From the NCBI GenBank assembly GCA_964578835.1, contig CAZOEL010000022.1, forward strand, positions 1 through 64,000: 64,000 nucleotides of DNA. The letters are read 5' to 3'. Shown here in pieces: positions 42,411 through 51,388 of this stretch. A program made the position numbers and the translations under genes. The first letter of the stretch is position 1. Every line of letters begins with the position of its first letter. The notes beneath the pieces are model-generated. The model was not told where the DNA came from and did not search any database. It worked only from the letters and a program-made list of their open reading frames with translations. Source of the DNA: CAZOEL01 sp964578835. GTDB lineage: Bacteria; Desulfobacterota; Syntrophobacteria; Syntrophobacterales; Syntrophobacteraceae.

Positions 42411-45400
42411 ATGGCAAAATTAGGTGAGTTAGTAGGCTTTAGGAGCGATCTTTTCTTCGACGGCGCTGTTCAGATCGGGTGGTTCGAAACTAATCGGCTG
42501 CGACGAGAGCAGGCTTCGACCGGCTTTGTTTTCCACGGTCCGGAGTACCATGGTGTTTCGGAAGCAGACCTTCGCGATACAGGAGGTTATCCCTTAGTCG
42601 ACACTGCTCGGCTTACGGAGGAAGTGTCCCTTGCTCTAGAGGGAAAGGGTGGACACGATCTGCCAATCTCCATTGCCATTGCTGGCTATGGAACTGGTAA
42701 GTCACACCTAGGCCTCACTCTTGCGACCCTCTTCTCCGCCCCAAAAAGCCCAACAGCGGAGGCGATCCTCTCTCACATCAATCAGGCTGATGCCACCATC
42801 GGCGGGCGAGTTCACAAGCGTTTCGCCTCACTTCGACGCCCTTACCTTGTTCTGGCCCTCAACGGCATGGGGAACTTCGATCTCGCCGCTGAACTGACGA
42901 GGCAAGTGTTCAATCAGTTACGGGAACACGGGATCGATACGACAGCAATCGAGGAACTCTCACCCCGTTTCGGCATGGCTGAAGGGTTCGCTCAGCGCAA
43001 CTTCGACTTACGTCGGAATGAGTTTGAAAAACGATTTAAATCAGGGATCACTGTGGAACAAATCGCCGAACTCCTCCGCAGTCGGGACGAAGATGCCTAT
43101 AAGCGGGTGGACGATGTGTTCCTTTCAGTAAACGGAAGTCCAATTAATGCTATAGGCCGGGAGGCGCCTCAAGAGCTCATTCAGACCATTTGCGAGAGTT
43201 ATTGCGGTAAGACCGGCCCTTTTGAGGGCCTGTTCATCATCTTCGATGAGTTTGGACGCTATCTGGAATTTGCCGCCGACAAACCTCATATTGCCGGGGA
43301 TGCAGCTCTGCAGCAGGTCTTTGAAGGGGTTCAGAACAATGCCGAACAGTGCTTCCTTCTTTGCCTTGTCCAATACGACCTGAAGGTCTATCTCCAGCGT
43401 ATTTCCCGTGCGGGGCAAAGCTCTGTTCAGCGTTATGTAACCCGCTATGACGCGGCGAAGAAGGTCCACCTGTCGAGTAATCTGGAGACCCTGATCGCTT
43501 ACCTCATCGACAAGCGCAAGTCCAAGACGATCGAGAAACTCCTTGCCTCTGCAGCTGTAGATCAAGAGATCTACAAAGCTCACGCCCTCATCAACCGCTG
43601 GTTCCCCAAAGCGGGACAGGTTACAGCATGGAGAGAGCCACAGCGGTTCCGGCAAGTGATCGCCGAAGGGTGCTGGCCTCTGAGTCCATTTGCTACCTGG
43701 TGCCTTAGCGGCCTTGGAGATATGCTTCAGCAGCGCTCGGCCATCACTTTCGTTAAGGAAGCCCTTGAGCGGGAAGCCAAACAAGAGGTTTCCGCAGGAG
43801 GAAGCCCCTGGAAAATTTCCGCAACTCAACTTTGTCTTGGTGGGATCATCGAGGAACTCGTCGCAGGCGAGGAATACGGGAACCGGGGAACCGTCGCTCA
43901 GGCGTACAAGGCAGTAGAAGCCCGGCACCATGGAGACCTCTCCGTTGCGGAGCGCCACACGCTCCTTGCTATTCTCATCGCTTCCAAGATCGACCTAAGG
44001 GCTTCCGATGAAAAAGACGCCCGGCAAGCTCTCGCCATGCTCTCCGGCCTGCCATTGTCTGAGATCGATGCGGCCGTCAAAGAGCTTACTGACGAGTATG
44101 GTGTCATCGAATGGAACGAGCGGTTTGCACGCTTTGAGATCCGCGGGGACTCTGTACCACGAAGCCAGTTCGTACAGTTTCTGAAGAAAAAAACACGGGA
44201 GATTTCCGCTGAGCAAGTAGAGACTATTTTCGCTGACTCAATGAAGAGTTGGGCCAGACTTGAAGATATCGACCCAGGATTTGCTGCGGAGAAGGGAATC
44301 ACAACGACCGAGTGGCGCTTTGCTACCGTTTGTAGCGATCGAGTCCGTATCCGCACCCAAATCGACAATGCATTGAAGGACTGGAAGGATGCCATCAAGA
44401 CGGATGCACCGCGCGGGCAGCTTATCTACTGCTATGTGCCGCCCGACGTAAGGATCTTGGATTTCAGTGAGAGAGTCCGCCGTGAACTTGAACAGGCTCT
44501 TGCGGCGAACCGCTGTACTCCACCCATCCCTCTGTTCATCGTCCTTATGCATGATGCAGAGGGTAGGCTCCAGAGGGCTATCTCTGAATACCATGTTCTC
44601 TCTGGGCATCTTACAGATGAGGAGCGCCAGCGCTTTGCCCATTTCATAGAGAACCATCTCAGCCAGTTGCAAGAAGAAATCAAGAGCCTCTCCGACGAAC
44701 TAGTAAAGGAGCGGCGCTATGTCTTCACGGAAGGGCCGGATGTTGATAGTCTGTCACTGCCAATTATGGCCTATGCTCTTTTCGACCACACCTATCCTAA
44801 GATTCTTCCTTTTCCATTCGACGGTTTCCGTGCAGTGAAAGGAAATGCTGCAAAAGACTGCCGTGAGATTGTGGCTGCTCTGTTTACCGGGAACTTCGAC
44901 CGTGATTGGGTGACATCCAAATCACCCCAAGTCCATAACCGGGTACGCACTGTGCTTGTCGAAGGGAAGAATGCCTGGCAAATACTTGATGAGAGCGGTG
45001 AAGTGAGTCGCACACCCAAGAATAAGAGGGTTGCAGATGTCGTTCTCGAGATCGAAAGCCGCTTCAAGGTCCAAGAAAAGCTTAATCTCGGGGCCGAGTT
45101 AGACCGGCTCGTCGCGCCCCCCTATGGCCTCAATATCGCTTCGGTAGCCTTGCTCCTCGGCTGCTTCGTCGCCCCACGTCTCGATCGTATAGCCTTTAGC
45201 CTGAACGATCAGGAGATGCTCCCGGCCAATTGGGTTGGGAAAGCGTTCGCGGGTAACTTTCTCGATCCTAAAGTGCTCAAAGAAACCAATCTTCGCTACA
45301 TGTCTGATTCGGAGACAGGCGAGTGGCAAGATCTGCTCTCAGCTTGGGATGCCGTATCGACACATGAAGAAAGAGTGGTCTTCATGGATGAAGCGGACGG

Positions 45401-47435
45401 TCTCCAAGAACGAATTCCTCTCCCGGCAGGAGCGCTTTACGAGAGATGGAAGCGACTGCAAGAGAGGGCTGAACAATCCCGACAGATCCTGGAAAGCTTC
45501 GATAGGTTGCTTTCTGAACAGGAGGATTCCCTCGATATTGCATACGAGCGAGGGAAAATGGATAAAATTAGCCATATCGGAAAGATCCTAACGGACCACC
45601 TCAAGAAGATGAAGCAGGCACCAGAATGCTGGACCGTAGAGCAGTTAAATAAGGTAACTGTGCTGATTGATCGTGCGAGGAGCGCAGTTGTGGAGTATTT
45701 CGACTCATGGTTGCCATATCAGATCTGCCGCACCGCCGAACAACTCAGCGATTTCCGTTTTAGAATGATTCAGCAGATCGGAGGCAACCTGAAGGTCTTG
45801 GATCTGCCGAAGCTGGAGAGTAAGCTTGAGGCTCACATCAATCAAGTAACTTCCAAGATACAGGATCTGCAAAAGCTCCGTTACATAGTGGAAGAATCAA
45901 AAGCTTTCCTGTCAACGCATCAGGTGACCCCACGTTGCTGCGTAGCCGAACTTAATGATTGGAGCAAGCGGTGCGACGCTCTTAGCGACACCCTTCAAAA
46001 AATATTGGCACAAAGCGGGCACGCTCCAGATATCGAGGAGCTTCTAAAGAAAGTCCGATCATTTAAGCAACTATGTCAACAACAAAACAAGAAGCATGAA
46101 GAACGGTTTGAAGCCATCCGTGAATGCCAATTTTGTGATATCGAAGAGGTTAGGGCAGCAAGACCCGAGGTGCAGGATCTTCTCCGAGTCTATAAAGGAG
46201 GAAGAGCAGCGGATCTGGAGGACTTAGAACTTTTGAATCGTCAGGTCACAGAGTTCGAGAAGGATCTGATCGTTTGGAATGACTTAAGCGTTCCAACCGA
46301 TACACTTCACTCCCTGATAGAAGCCCGAGTGCGGGAATGCGAGGAATGTGCAGATGAATACGAGGGAGGCTGGCCTGCCGATGAGATCTATCGCAAACTC
46401 GGAGAAACGCTTATTGCCAACCGCCGAGTTGCTGCGAATGAGTGGCTCAATCGACTGAACACCACCTCTGCAAACATAATCGAGATGAGCGGTAAGGACT
46501 GTCATGGGCTGCTTCAGAGACTGGAACTTGCTCCCGCCTACCTTGAGGCCGAACACCTGGAGAGAGTGGCAGCACTACGGGATGCTGCCAAGAGACGACT
46601 TGATCAGCTGCGAGTAGTGGAAGAATCAAGAGCTTTCTTGTCAACGCATCGGGTAACACCGCGTTGCTGCGTAGCCGAACTTAGTGACTGGAGCAATCGG
46701 TGTGATGCACTAAATGACATCCTCAAAGAAGTGCAGGCTCATAATGGACATGCTCCAGATATTGAAGAGCTGATAAAGAAAGTCGAAGCGTTCCAAGATC
46801 GAAGCCAGCAGCAAATGAAGAAGCATGAGGAACGCTTTGAAGCCCTCCGTGAATGCCAATTCTGTGATATCGAAGAGGTTAGAGCAGCAAGACCGGAGGT
46901 GCAGGATCTTCTCAGAGTCTATAAAGGAGGAAGAGCAGCGGATCTGGAGGACTTAGAGCTATTAAATCGTCAGATCACAGAGTTCGAAAAGGATCTGATC
47001 GTTTGGAATGACTTAAGCGTTCCAACCGATACACTTCACTCCCTGATAGAAGCCCGAGTGCGGGAATGCGAGGAATGTGCAGATGAATACGAGGGAGGCT
47101 GGCCTGCCGATGAGATCTATCGCAAACTCGGAGAAACGCTTATTGCCAACCGCCGAGTTGCTGCGAATGAGTGGCTCAATCGACTGAACACCACCTCTGC
47201 AAACATAATCGAGATGAGCGGTAAGGACTGTCATGGGCTGCTTCAGAGACTGGAACTTGCTCCCGCCTACCTTGAGGCCGAACACCTGGAGAGAGTGGCA
47301 GCACTACGGGATGCTGCAAAAAAACGCCTCGACCAACTCCAGGTCGAAGGAGTGCTTGCCGGGTTTCGCAGTTTGCCCTTTGAGCTTAAGAGACAGTTTC
47401 TAGAGGTTGCTACTGCCGAGTTTGGGCAGCAATGA
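42411..47435 (+). CDS. Large P-loop ATPase B with internal tandem duplication
   Basis: The protein has 1674 residues. Walker A GYGTGKSHL lies near residue 93 and Walker B GLFIIFDEFGRYLEF near 280, then ALQQVFEGVQNN and a long helical body with coiled-coil character after about 1000. Residues about 1159-1401 and 1402-1644 are a tandem duplication (unit 243 aa, 729 bp), each with CCVAEL, CQFCDI and CEECADE cysteine groups that could bind metal. The overall plan parallels ATPase A. The gene follows DUF4007b by 21 bp. It may be an SMC-like or STAND-like partner of the DUF4007/methyltransferase pair. Confidence 0.75.
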   Translation: MAKLGELVGFRSDLFFDGAVQIGWFETNRLRREQASTGFVFHGPEYHGVSEADLRDTGGYPLVDTARLTEEVSLALEGKGGHDLPISIAIAGYGTGKSHLGLTLATLFSAPKSPTAEAILSHINQADATIGGRVHKRFASLRRPYLVLALNGMGNFDLAAELTRQVFNQLREHGIDTTAIEELSPRFGMAEGFAQRNFDLRRNEFEKRFKSGITVEQIAELLRSRDEDAYKRVDDVFLSVNGSPINAIGREAPQELIQTICESYCGKTGPFEGLFIIFDEFGRYLEFAADKPHIAGDAALQQVFEGVQNNAEQCFLLCLVQYDLKVYLQRISRAGQSSVQRYVTRYDAAKKVHLSSNLETLIAYLIDKRKSKTIEKLLASAAVDQEIYKAHALINRWFPKAGQVTAWREPQRFRQVIAEGCWPLSPFATWCLSGLGDMLQQRSAITFVKEALEREAKQEVSAGGSPWKISATQLCLGGIIEELVAGEEYGNRGTVAQAYKAVEARHHGDLSVAERHTLLAILIASKIDLRASDEKDARQALAMLSGLPLSEIDAAVKELTDEYGVIEWNERFARFEIRGDSVPRSQFVQFLKKKTREISAEQVETIFADSMKSWARLEDIDPGFAAEKGITTTEWRFATVCSDRVRIRTQIDNALKDWKDAIKTDAPRGQLIYCYVPPDVRILDFSERVRRELEQALAANRCTPPIPLFIVLMHDAEGRLQRAISEYHVLSGHLTDEERQRFAHFIENHLSQLQEEIKSLSDELVKERRYVFTEGPDVDSLSLPIMAYALFDHTYPKILPFPFDGFRAVKGNAAKDCREIVAALFTGNFDRDWVTSKSPQVHNRVRTVLVEGKNAWQILDESGEVSRTPKNKRVADVVLEIESRFKVQEKLNLGAELDRLVAPPYGLNIASVALLLGCFVAPRLDRIAFSLNDQEMLPANWVGKAFAGNFLDPKVLKETNLRYMSDSETGEWQDLLSAWDAVSTHEERVVFMDEADGLQERIPLPAGALYERWKRLQERAEQSRQILESFDRLLSEQEDSLDIAYERGKMDKISHIGKILTDHLKKMKQAPECWTVEQLNKVTVLIDRARSAVVEYFDSWLPYQICRTAEQLSDFRFRMIQQIGGNLKVLDLPKLESKLEAHINQVTSKIQDLQKLRYIVEESKAFLSTHQVTPRCCVAELNDWSKRCDALSDTLQKILAQSGHAPDIEELLKKVRSFKQLCQQQNKKHEERFEAIRECQFCDIEEVRAARPEVQDLLRVYKGGRAADLEDLELLNRQVTEFEKDLIVWNDLSVPTDTLHSLIEARVRECEECADEYEGGWPADEIYRKLGETLIANRRVAANEWLNRLNTTSANIIEMSGKDCHGLLQRLELAPAYLEAEHLERVAALRDAAKRRLDQLRVVEESRAFLSTHRVTPRCCVAELSDWSNRCDALNDILKEVQAHNGHAPDIEELIKKVEAFQDRSQQQMKKHEERFEALRECQFCDIEEVRAARPEVQDLLRVYKGGRAADLEDLELLNRQITEFEKDLIVWNDLSVPTDTLHSLIEARVRECEECADEYEGGWPADEIYRKLGETLIANRRVAANEWLNRLNTTSANIIEMSGKDCHGLLQRLELAPAYLEAEHLERVAALRDAAKKRLDQLQVEGVLAGFRSLPFELKRQFLEVATAEFGQQ
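45886..46614 (+). repeat. 729-bp tandem repeat, unit 1
   Basis: This is the first unit of an in-frame tandem duplication in ATPase B. Bases 46261-46588 are identical to 46990-47317 (328 bp), while the first ~370 bp differ at many positions, including amino-acid changes. Confidence 0.95.
46615..47343 (+). repeat. 729-bp tandem repeat, unit 2
   Basis: This is the second unit, offset by exactly 729 bp. It diverges again from unit 1 after 47317, where the gene's C-terminal sequence begins. Confidence 0.95.
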
Positions 47436-47463
47436 TAAATTTAAGTTATGGTTGAGCCCCGGC

Positions 47464-49512
47464 ATGGACTACCATCAATTCTGTAAATTGATCAATGAGC
47501 TTCCCTTCGGCAAGCGGCTAAACAACGCTCTCTATGTCTATGTGGAGAGCCTTGCTTCTATGGGAGGCGAACTGTATGCTTTTGTAAAGCAAGTTCGGGA
47601 TAATCTCGGCATTGACACTAAGTTTAACATCGTGAAGTTCTATCTTTCGGAATTCAAGATTTCGTTCCTCTTTTACCCCGATTTCTTAGAGGAGCCTCAT
47701 CCTGTGTTAAGGGAGTCCCTGGCGGTTGATCTCACCAGCGGCAAAGTGCGGCGGCAAGACTACTCCAGTTCCCACAATCCCCCTATTCTTCACCGCAAAG
47801 AGACAATGCTCGATCCCGATCATCCGAAGCGGGATATGTTCCGTGTCCTAACAGAGGCTGAAGAGGCCAAAGGACTATATGAGCAAAGCCGCACTATCGG
47901 GTTCAAGAGAAACTGGGAGATTCTGCTCGCCGCGCGAGGGCTTTGCTACAGTGACCACGAGCTAGTGAGCTGCGAAGGGAGGGAAAAGCTTGATCAACTC
48001 GATATCAGTCCCGGCCCTGTCTACAGGCACAAGACTGCTATCATTCGTACCCGCCTTTCTCGTCCAGTGCAGACGCTCGTGGAATACGGTCTGCTATCGA
48101 AGGAGACCGCCTTCCTGGATTATGGGTGCGGGCAAGGAGATGATGTCGAGCGACTCCGGCGGATGGGGTACACTGTCTCAGCTTGGGACCCTGTTTACTT
48201 TCCTGACGGTCCGAAGCAGCCAGTCGATATTGTGAACCTTGGCTTCGTCCTCAACGTCATCGAAGACCCTATCGAGCGAGTAGAAGTCTTGCGCGAAGCT
48301 TTTGACCTGACCCTCCGCCTGCTCGTCGTTTCCACTTTGGTGGCCACTTCCTCAACCGCAGCCGTCGGTCGTCCTTACAAAGATGGTATTCTCACGAACC
48401 GTAACACCTTTCAAAAGTACTTTCGACAGGATGAATTGCGCCAATACATTGAGGACGTGATCGAGATTCCACCGGTTGCTGTAGGCCTTGGCATCTTCTA
48501 TGTATTCCGGTCTATTGAGGAGCAACAGGTGTTTCTCTCCCGCCGCAGTCGCCGTGCGATCGACTGGTTGAGGATTAGTGAGAGGCTCCACCCACCATCC
48601 AAGCGTCCTGAGCACACAAAACGGGTCAAGCGGTTGCCGAAACCAGACATCTATGAGTTGCACCAGGAGATCCTTGACGCCTTCTGGGCTAGAATGCTCA
48701 ACCTTGGGCGCATACCACTTTTAAATGAATTCCAACGCTACGATGAGCTGCGCAATGCCGTGGGTTCGCCAGCCAGAGCTATGGCGCTCTTCACACGTCG
48801 CTTCGGAGAGGATACTATCCAAAAGGCATTCGAGGTGCGCCGAAACGACCTTCTTGTCTACATCGCCCTATCCAATTTCAAGAAACCAGTGCCGCTCAAA
48901 CACCTACCTGAATCTATCAAGGCAGATGTAAAGACCTTCCTTGGTGGATACAAACGAGGACTCGAAGAGGGAATCTCACTGCTCTTCTCCGCAGGAAATC
49001 CTGAGACCATTACAAAACTCTGCGATGAGACGCCGGTTGGTTATCATACCGCACAAGCCCTGTTCATCCACCACTCACTCCTCCCCGATCTTCATCCAAT
49101 CCTGCGCATCTATGTCGGGTGTGCGGAACTGCTCGCCGGAGACCTTCGGGAAATAGACCTTATCAAACTGCACAAGCGCTCAGGGAAGGTTTCGTTGCTG
49201 CGCTACGACGACTTCGAAGGTGCTCCTCTACCGGAGTTGATCGAGCGAATTAAAGTGAACCTCAAGCAGCAGTCAGTGGACATCTTTGATCACCAATCGA
49301 GCGAACGGCAAGAACTCCTTTATTTCAAGGAGCGTTATGTAGCTCTCGAACACCCTAATAGAGAAGTATGGGAAGCATTCAGCATCAAGTTGCAGCTGCT
49401 TGGGCTAGACCTGGATGCTGGCTTTGGTCCAACTAAGCAGGAGCTTCTAGCTTTCCTTGATGCGACGGGCCGTATTGAGGAATTCTTCCCGGATGTCTCT
49501 CCCGAATGCTAA
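47464..49512 (+). CDS. DNA phosphorothioation-associated putative methyltransferase
   Basis: I start at ATG 47464 (682 residues); a TTG at 47407 would overlap ATPase B. The N-terminus (LPFGKRLNNALYVYVESL ... HRKETML, about 10-120) and the middle RHKTAIIRTRLSRPVQ lead into a Rossmann methyltransferase: motif I FLDYGCGQGDDVERL (about 220), AWDPVYFPD, VNLGFVLNVIEDP. The C-terminus is helical. The pattern matches TIGR04096, a family found with dnd genes whose substrate is unproven. It ends the nine-gene operon. Confidence 0.88.
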   Translation: MDYHQFCKLINELPFGKRLNNALYVYVESLASMGGELYAFVKQVRDNLGIDTKFNIVKFYLSEFKISFLFYPDFLEEPHPVLRESLAVDLTSGKVRRQDYSSSHNPPILHRKETMLDPDHPKRDMFRVLTEAEEAKGLYEQSRTIGFKRNWEILLAARGLCYSDHELVSCEGREKLDQLDISPGPVYRHKTAIIRTRLSRPVQTLVEYGLLSKETAFLDYGCGQGDDVERLRRMGYTVSAWDPVYFPDGPKQPVDIVNLGFVLNVIEDPIERVEVLREAFDLTLRLLVVSTLVATSSTAAVGRPYKDGILTNRNTFQKYFRQDELRQYIEDVIEIPPVAVGLGIFYVFRSIEEQQVFLSRRSRRAIDWLRISERLHPPSKRPEHTKRVKRLPKPDIYELHQEILDAFWARMLNLGRIPLLNEFQRYDELRNAVGSPARAMALFTRRFGEDTIQKAFEVRRNDLLVYIALSNFKKPVPLKHLPESIKADVKTFLGGYKRGLEEGISLLFSAGNPETITKLCDETPVGYHTAQALFIHHSLLPDLHPILRIYVGCAELLAGDLREIDLIKLHKRSGKVSLLRYDDFEGAPLPELIERIKVNLKQQSVDIFDHQSSERQELLYFKERYVALEHPNREVWEAFSIKLQLLGLDLDAGFGPTKQELLAFLDATGRIEEFFPDVSPEC

Positions 49513-49689
49513 GGTAAGTTTGTGAGTTCGGAATATCTGATTGCTCCGATTACAGTTTTCTGTCTACAGGCACCCTGTCCCTCGTGTGGTTGTGGGTTCG
49601 CCTGAGGCAGTCAATTTGGCGCTCATTTGGCTGTCGATTTCTTTACCCGGTTGCATTCAGCACATAATATTTGAACAATGGATGTAGCC
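49513..49689. other. Short non-coding stretch after the operon
   Basis: Nothing coding is seen between the operon's last stop and the WGR-like remnant. No strong terminator hairpin is evident. Confidence 0.4.
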
Positions 49690-50000
49690 TTTGTGCATTT
49701 GTGTCCCTTTCGCTTACCTGCGACCTCCTCGATTTCTGATTGGAATTGGTCTTCTGGCGAATGCGCCGGCTGAAGAATGTTTCGGCCTCCTCCAGAGCCG
49801 CACACTCCTATGTCCAGCGCTGCCACACCATTCCCAATGCTCCGGATTTTTTGCAGACCTTGAAGCCACCGCTAGGGGAAGGCTCGATCCAGATTGCGTA
49901 GAAGGCCTGTCTGCAGCTCTCTGGCGCGAAGAGATAGGTGGTCTTGAGGTGTATGGGGCTGAAGCTTGAGCTGGATCATGAAGCGAATCATCCTTTAGTT
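49690..50000 (-). pseudogene. Frameshifted WGR-like gene
   Basis: One minus-strand frame gives YLFAPESCRQAFYAIWIE then GGFKVCKKSGA and stops; a shifted frame continues ALEEAETFFSRRIRQK. Together they parallel the intact protein at 52740-53057 (HLVAPESPRQAFYIIWIE ... ELAEKDFASRMKAK). It is a dead paralogue. It lies just downstream of the ImmA-type gene on the same strand. Confidence 0.65.
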
Positions 50001-50083
50001 GTGACTGTGGAAAATCTTCCGAGTTGCTCATCTTGGCGTATTGCTCGTTTCCTCCACTTGCCTGCGCTCTGGGTGCTCGTCTC

Positions 50084-50626
50084 CTATAAGCACTCCCCAC
50101 CGCTCATCTCCATAAATTGATGAAAGATCTTTATCCTTTCCCGGCACAGACAGAGTCCTATATCCCCCTCATAGTCCCCGAACTGGGGTACGAGGTCAGC
50201 ATAGAGATCCTCAGGGGAAAGCCTCCCCTCGAGTTTGAGTTTCATGAGCCTGTTGGCCGGCAAAAGGCATAGGAGCGCTCCAATGGAGGCGTCTTTTTCT
50301 TTTCTGTTATGGCCGTAAAGTGCGAGAACAGGATTTGAGTACCTGAGTTTGCCGGTTTTCCCTACATGGCCGAGAAGAGCGTGCATGAGATCGTGCCCGA
50401 TAGCAAGGGTTAGATCAGTCTCGGAGAGGCGAGGGTTGTAGAGAATGACAAGATTGCCATTCCTTCTGGTGATACAGGCATGGGGCACACTGGCGTCATT
50501 TACATGGATAGTGAAGATCCCCATGGATTCGGCCCACACAAGGAGATCCTCCGAGGTCAGGATATCCTGATTGAAGAAGGGATACCTGCGCTGAATGCGG
50601 ACGAATTCATTGCAGAGGCGTACCAT
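50084..50626 (-). CDS. ImmA/IrrE-type protein with altered HExxH
   Basis: The protein has 180 residues. The helix LAIGHDLMHALLGH (about 76-90) is the zinc motif, but the catalytic Glu is Asp (HDLMH). KEKDASIGALLCLLPANRL follows at the usual place of the second metal/LLxP region. ImmA proteins cleave the neighbouring XRE repressor to induce mobile elements; the E-to-D change may lower or abolish activity. It lies 42 bp after the XRE gene in the same direction, as is typical for this pair. Confidence 0.75.
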   Translation of the reverse strand: MVRLCNEFVRIQRRYPFFNQDILTSEDLLVWAESMGIFTIHVNDASVPHACITRRNGNLVILYNPRLSETDLTLAIGHDLMHALLGHVGKTGKLRYSNPVLALYGHNRKEKDASIGALLCLLPANRLMKLKLEGRLSPEDLYADLVPQFGDYEGDIGLCLCRERIKIFHQFMEMSGGECL

Positions 50627-50668
50627 GGCAAAACACCACCCTTTATACTCCTACTCTTTGCGCGGCCT

Positions 50669-51214
50669 TTAGAGACCGAGCTGAGCACGGATCTTCACAA
50701 TCTTTTCCATTTGCTCATCAATTAAGCGGGCTCTCTTTTGAACCTTCTCCAGGCACAGGTCGAAAAATTCCTTATCGCTCAGCCCAGCATTGACATACTT
50801 GAGGTAGTCAGGGTCGGCTTGGCCAATAGAGGTGGCAGTGTAGTTAAGCATCGGGGATTCGATTCCAGCGTGCTCACACGCAGCGAGCATGATAGCCCAG
50901 GCCCTCTCGTCGCTAAATGCGGGAAATCGTCTTATCTCCTGTGCATGGGGAAAGGATTCTTCCTCTTCTTCCCGTGAGAGCCCAAGCAGTTCTCTTCCTC
51001 TTTCAAGGAAGGCCTCGTAGTCTACCCCAATTACCCTGCAGATCTTTCGCCTATTCTCTTCAGGGCCGCCTCTTCTTCCCTTCAGGCAATCGTTAATCTG
51101 GCTTGGAGTCAAACCTGTAGCTCTGGCAAGCCAAGCCTGCGAACCTCTGCCTCTTTCATCTACCCACTTCTGGAGAGCCGCTCTAAATATTTCACTTATC
51201 AATTCTCTTCTCAT
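50669..51214 (-). CDS. XRE-type repressor paired with the ImmA-like protein
   Basis: Start taken at 51214 because the -10 box lies only seven bases upstream, so the message would be leaderless; 181 residues. The N-terminal HTH is WLARATGLTPSQINDCLKGR (about 20-45), followed by the family's ICRVIGVDYEAFLERG. The C-terminal half (about 110-180) is helical and probably dimerises or is cleaved. Divergent promoters and gene order suggest autoregulation and control of the 51389 gene. Confidence 0.75.
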   Translation of the reverse strand: MRRELISEIFRAALQKWVDERGRGSQAWLARATGLTPSQINDCLKGRRGGPEENRRKICRVIGVDYEAFLERGRELLGLSREEEEESFPHAQEIRRFPAFSDERAWAIMLAACEHAGIESPMLNYTATSIGQADPDYLKYVNAGLSDKEFFDLCLEKVQKRARLIDEQMEKIVKIRAQLGL

Positions 51215-51221
51215 GCTTTTC

Positions 51222-51250
51222 ATTATACGCATTAAGCGAATAAATTACAA
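51222..51250 (-). promoter_or_regulatory. Promoter of the XRE gene, probably leaderless
   Basis: On the minus strand TTGTAA (51250-51245) and a perfect TATAAT (51227-51222) are 17 bp apart. The initiation point expected seven or so bases downstream coincides with the ATG at 51214. An imperfect TTCGC...GCGTAA inverted repeat lies between the boxes and may be the operator. Confidence 0.65.
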
Positions 51251-51268
51251 TTTTTCTACACACTCATC

Positions 51269-51296
51269 TTGGAATAATTCTCACATTGAGTATAAT
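51269..51296 (+). promoter_or_regulatory. Divergent promoter
   Basis: TTGGAA (51269-51274) and a perfect TATAAT (51291-51296) are 16 bp apart, facing away from the XRE gene and about 90 bp before the frame at 51389. Confidence 0.6.
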
Positions 51297-51388
51297 CCCG
51301 CTGAAAAAATTCGTAAATAGGAGATATAGGGCAATTCTACTTGGATCAGTTCAGCAGCGAGAGAAGGGTGTCTCCGGCCAATAGTTGA

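Noticed and set aside
45886..47343. Tandem repeat read as a CRISPR or leucine-rich repeat array
   Set aside because: There are only two 729-bp units and they are in frame within one large protein; no spacers or short periodicity are present.
24688..49512. The operon as a classical BREX system
   Set aside because: No PglZ, BrxL or PglX-type methyltransferase motif is present; only the PAPS-reductase-like gene and large ATPases recall BREX type 4.
49714..50100. A 128-codon minus-strand protein starting inside the ImmA-type gene
   Set aside because: Its arginine/serine-rich composition is frame-shadow-like, and the neighbouring frames carry the WGR-like homology instead.
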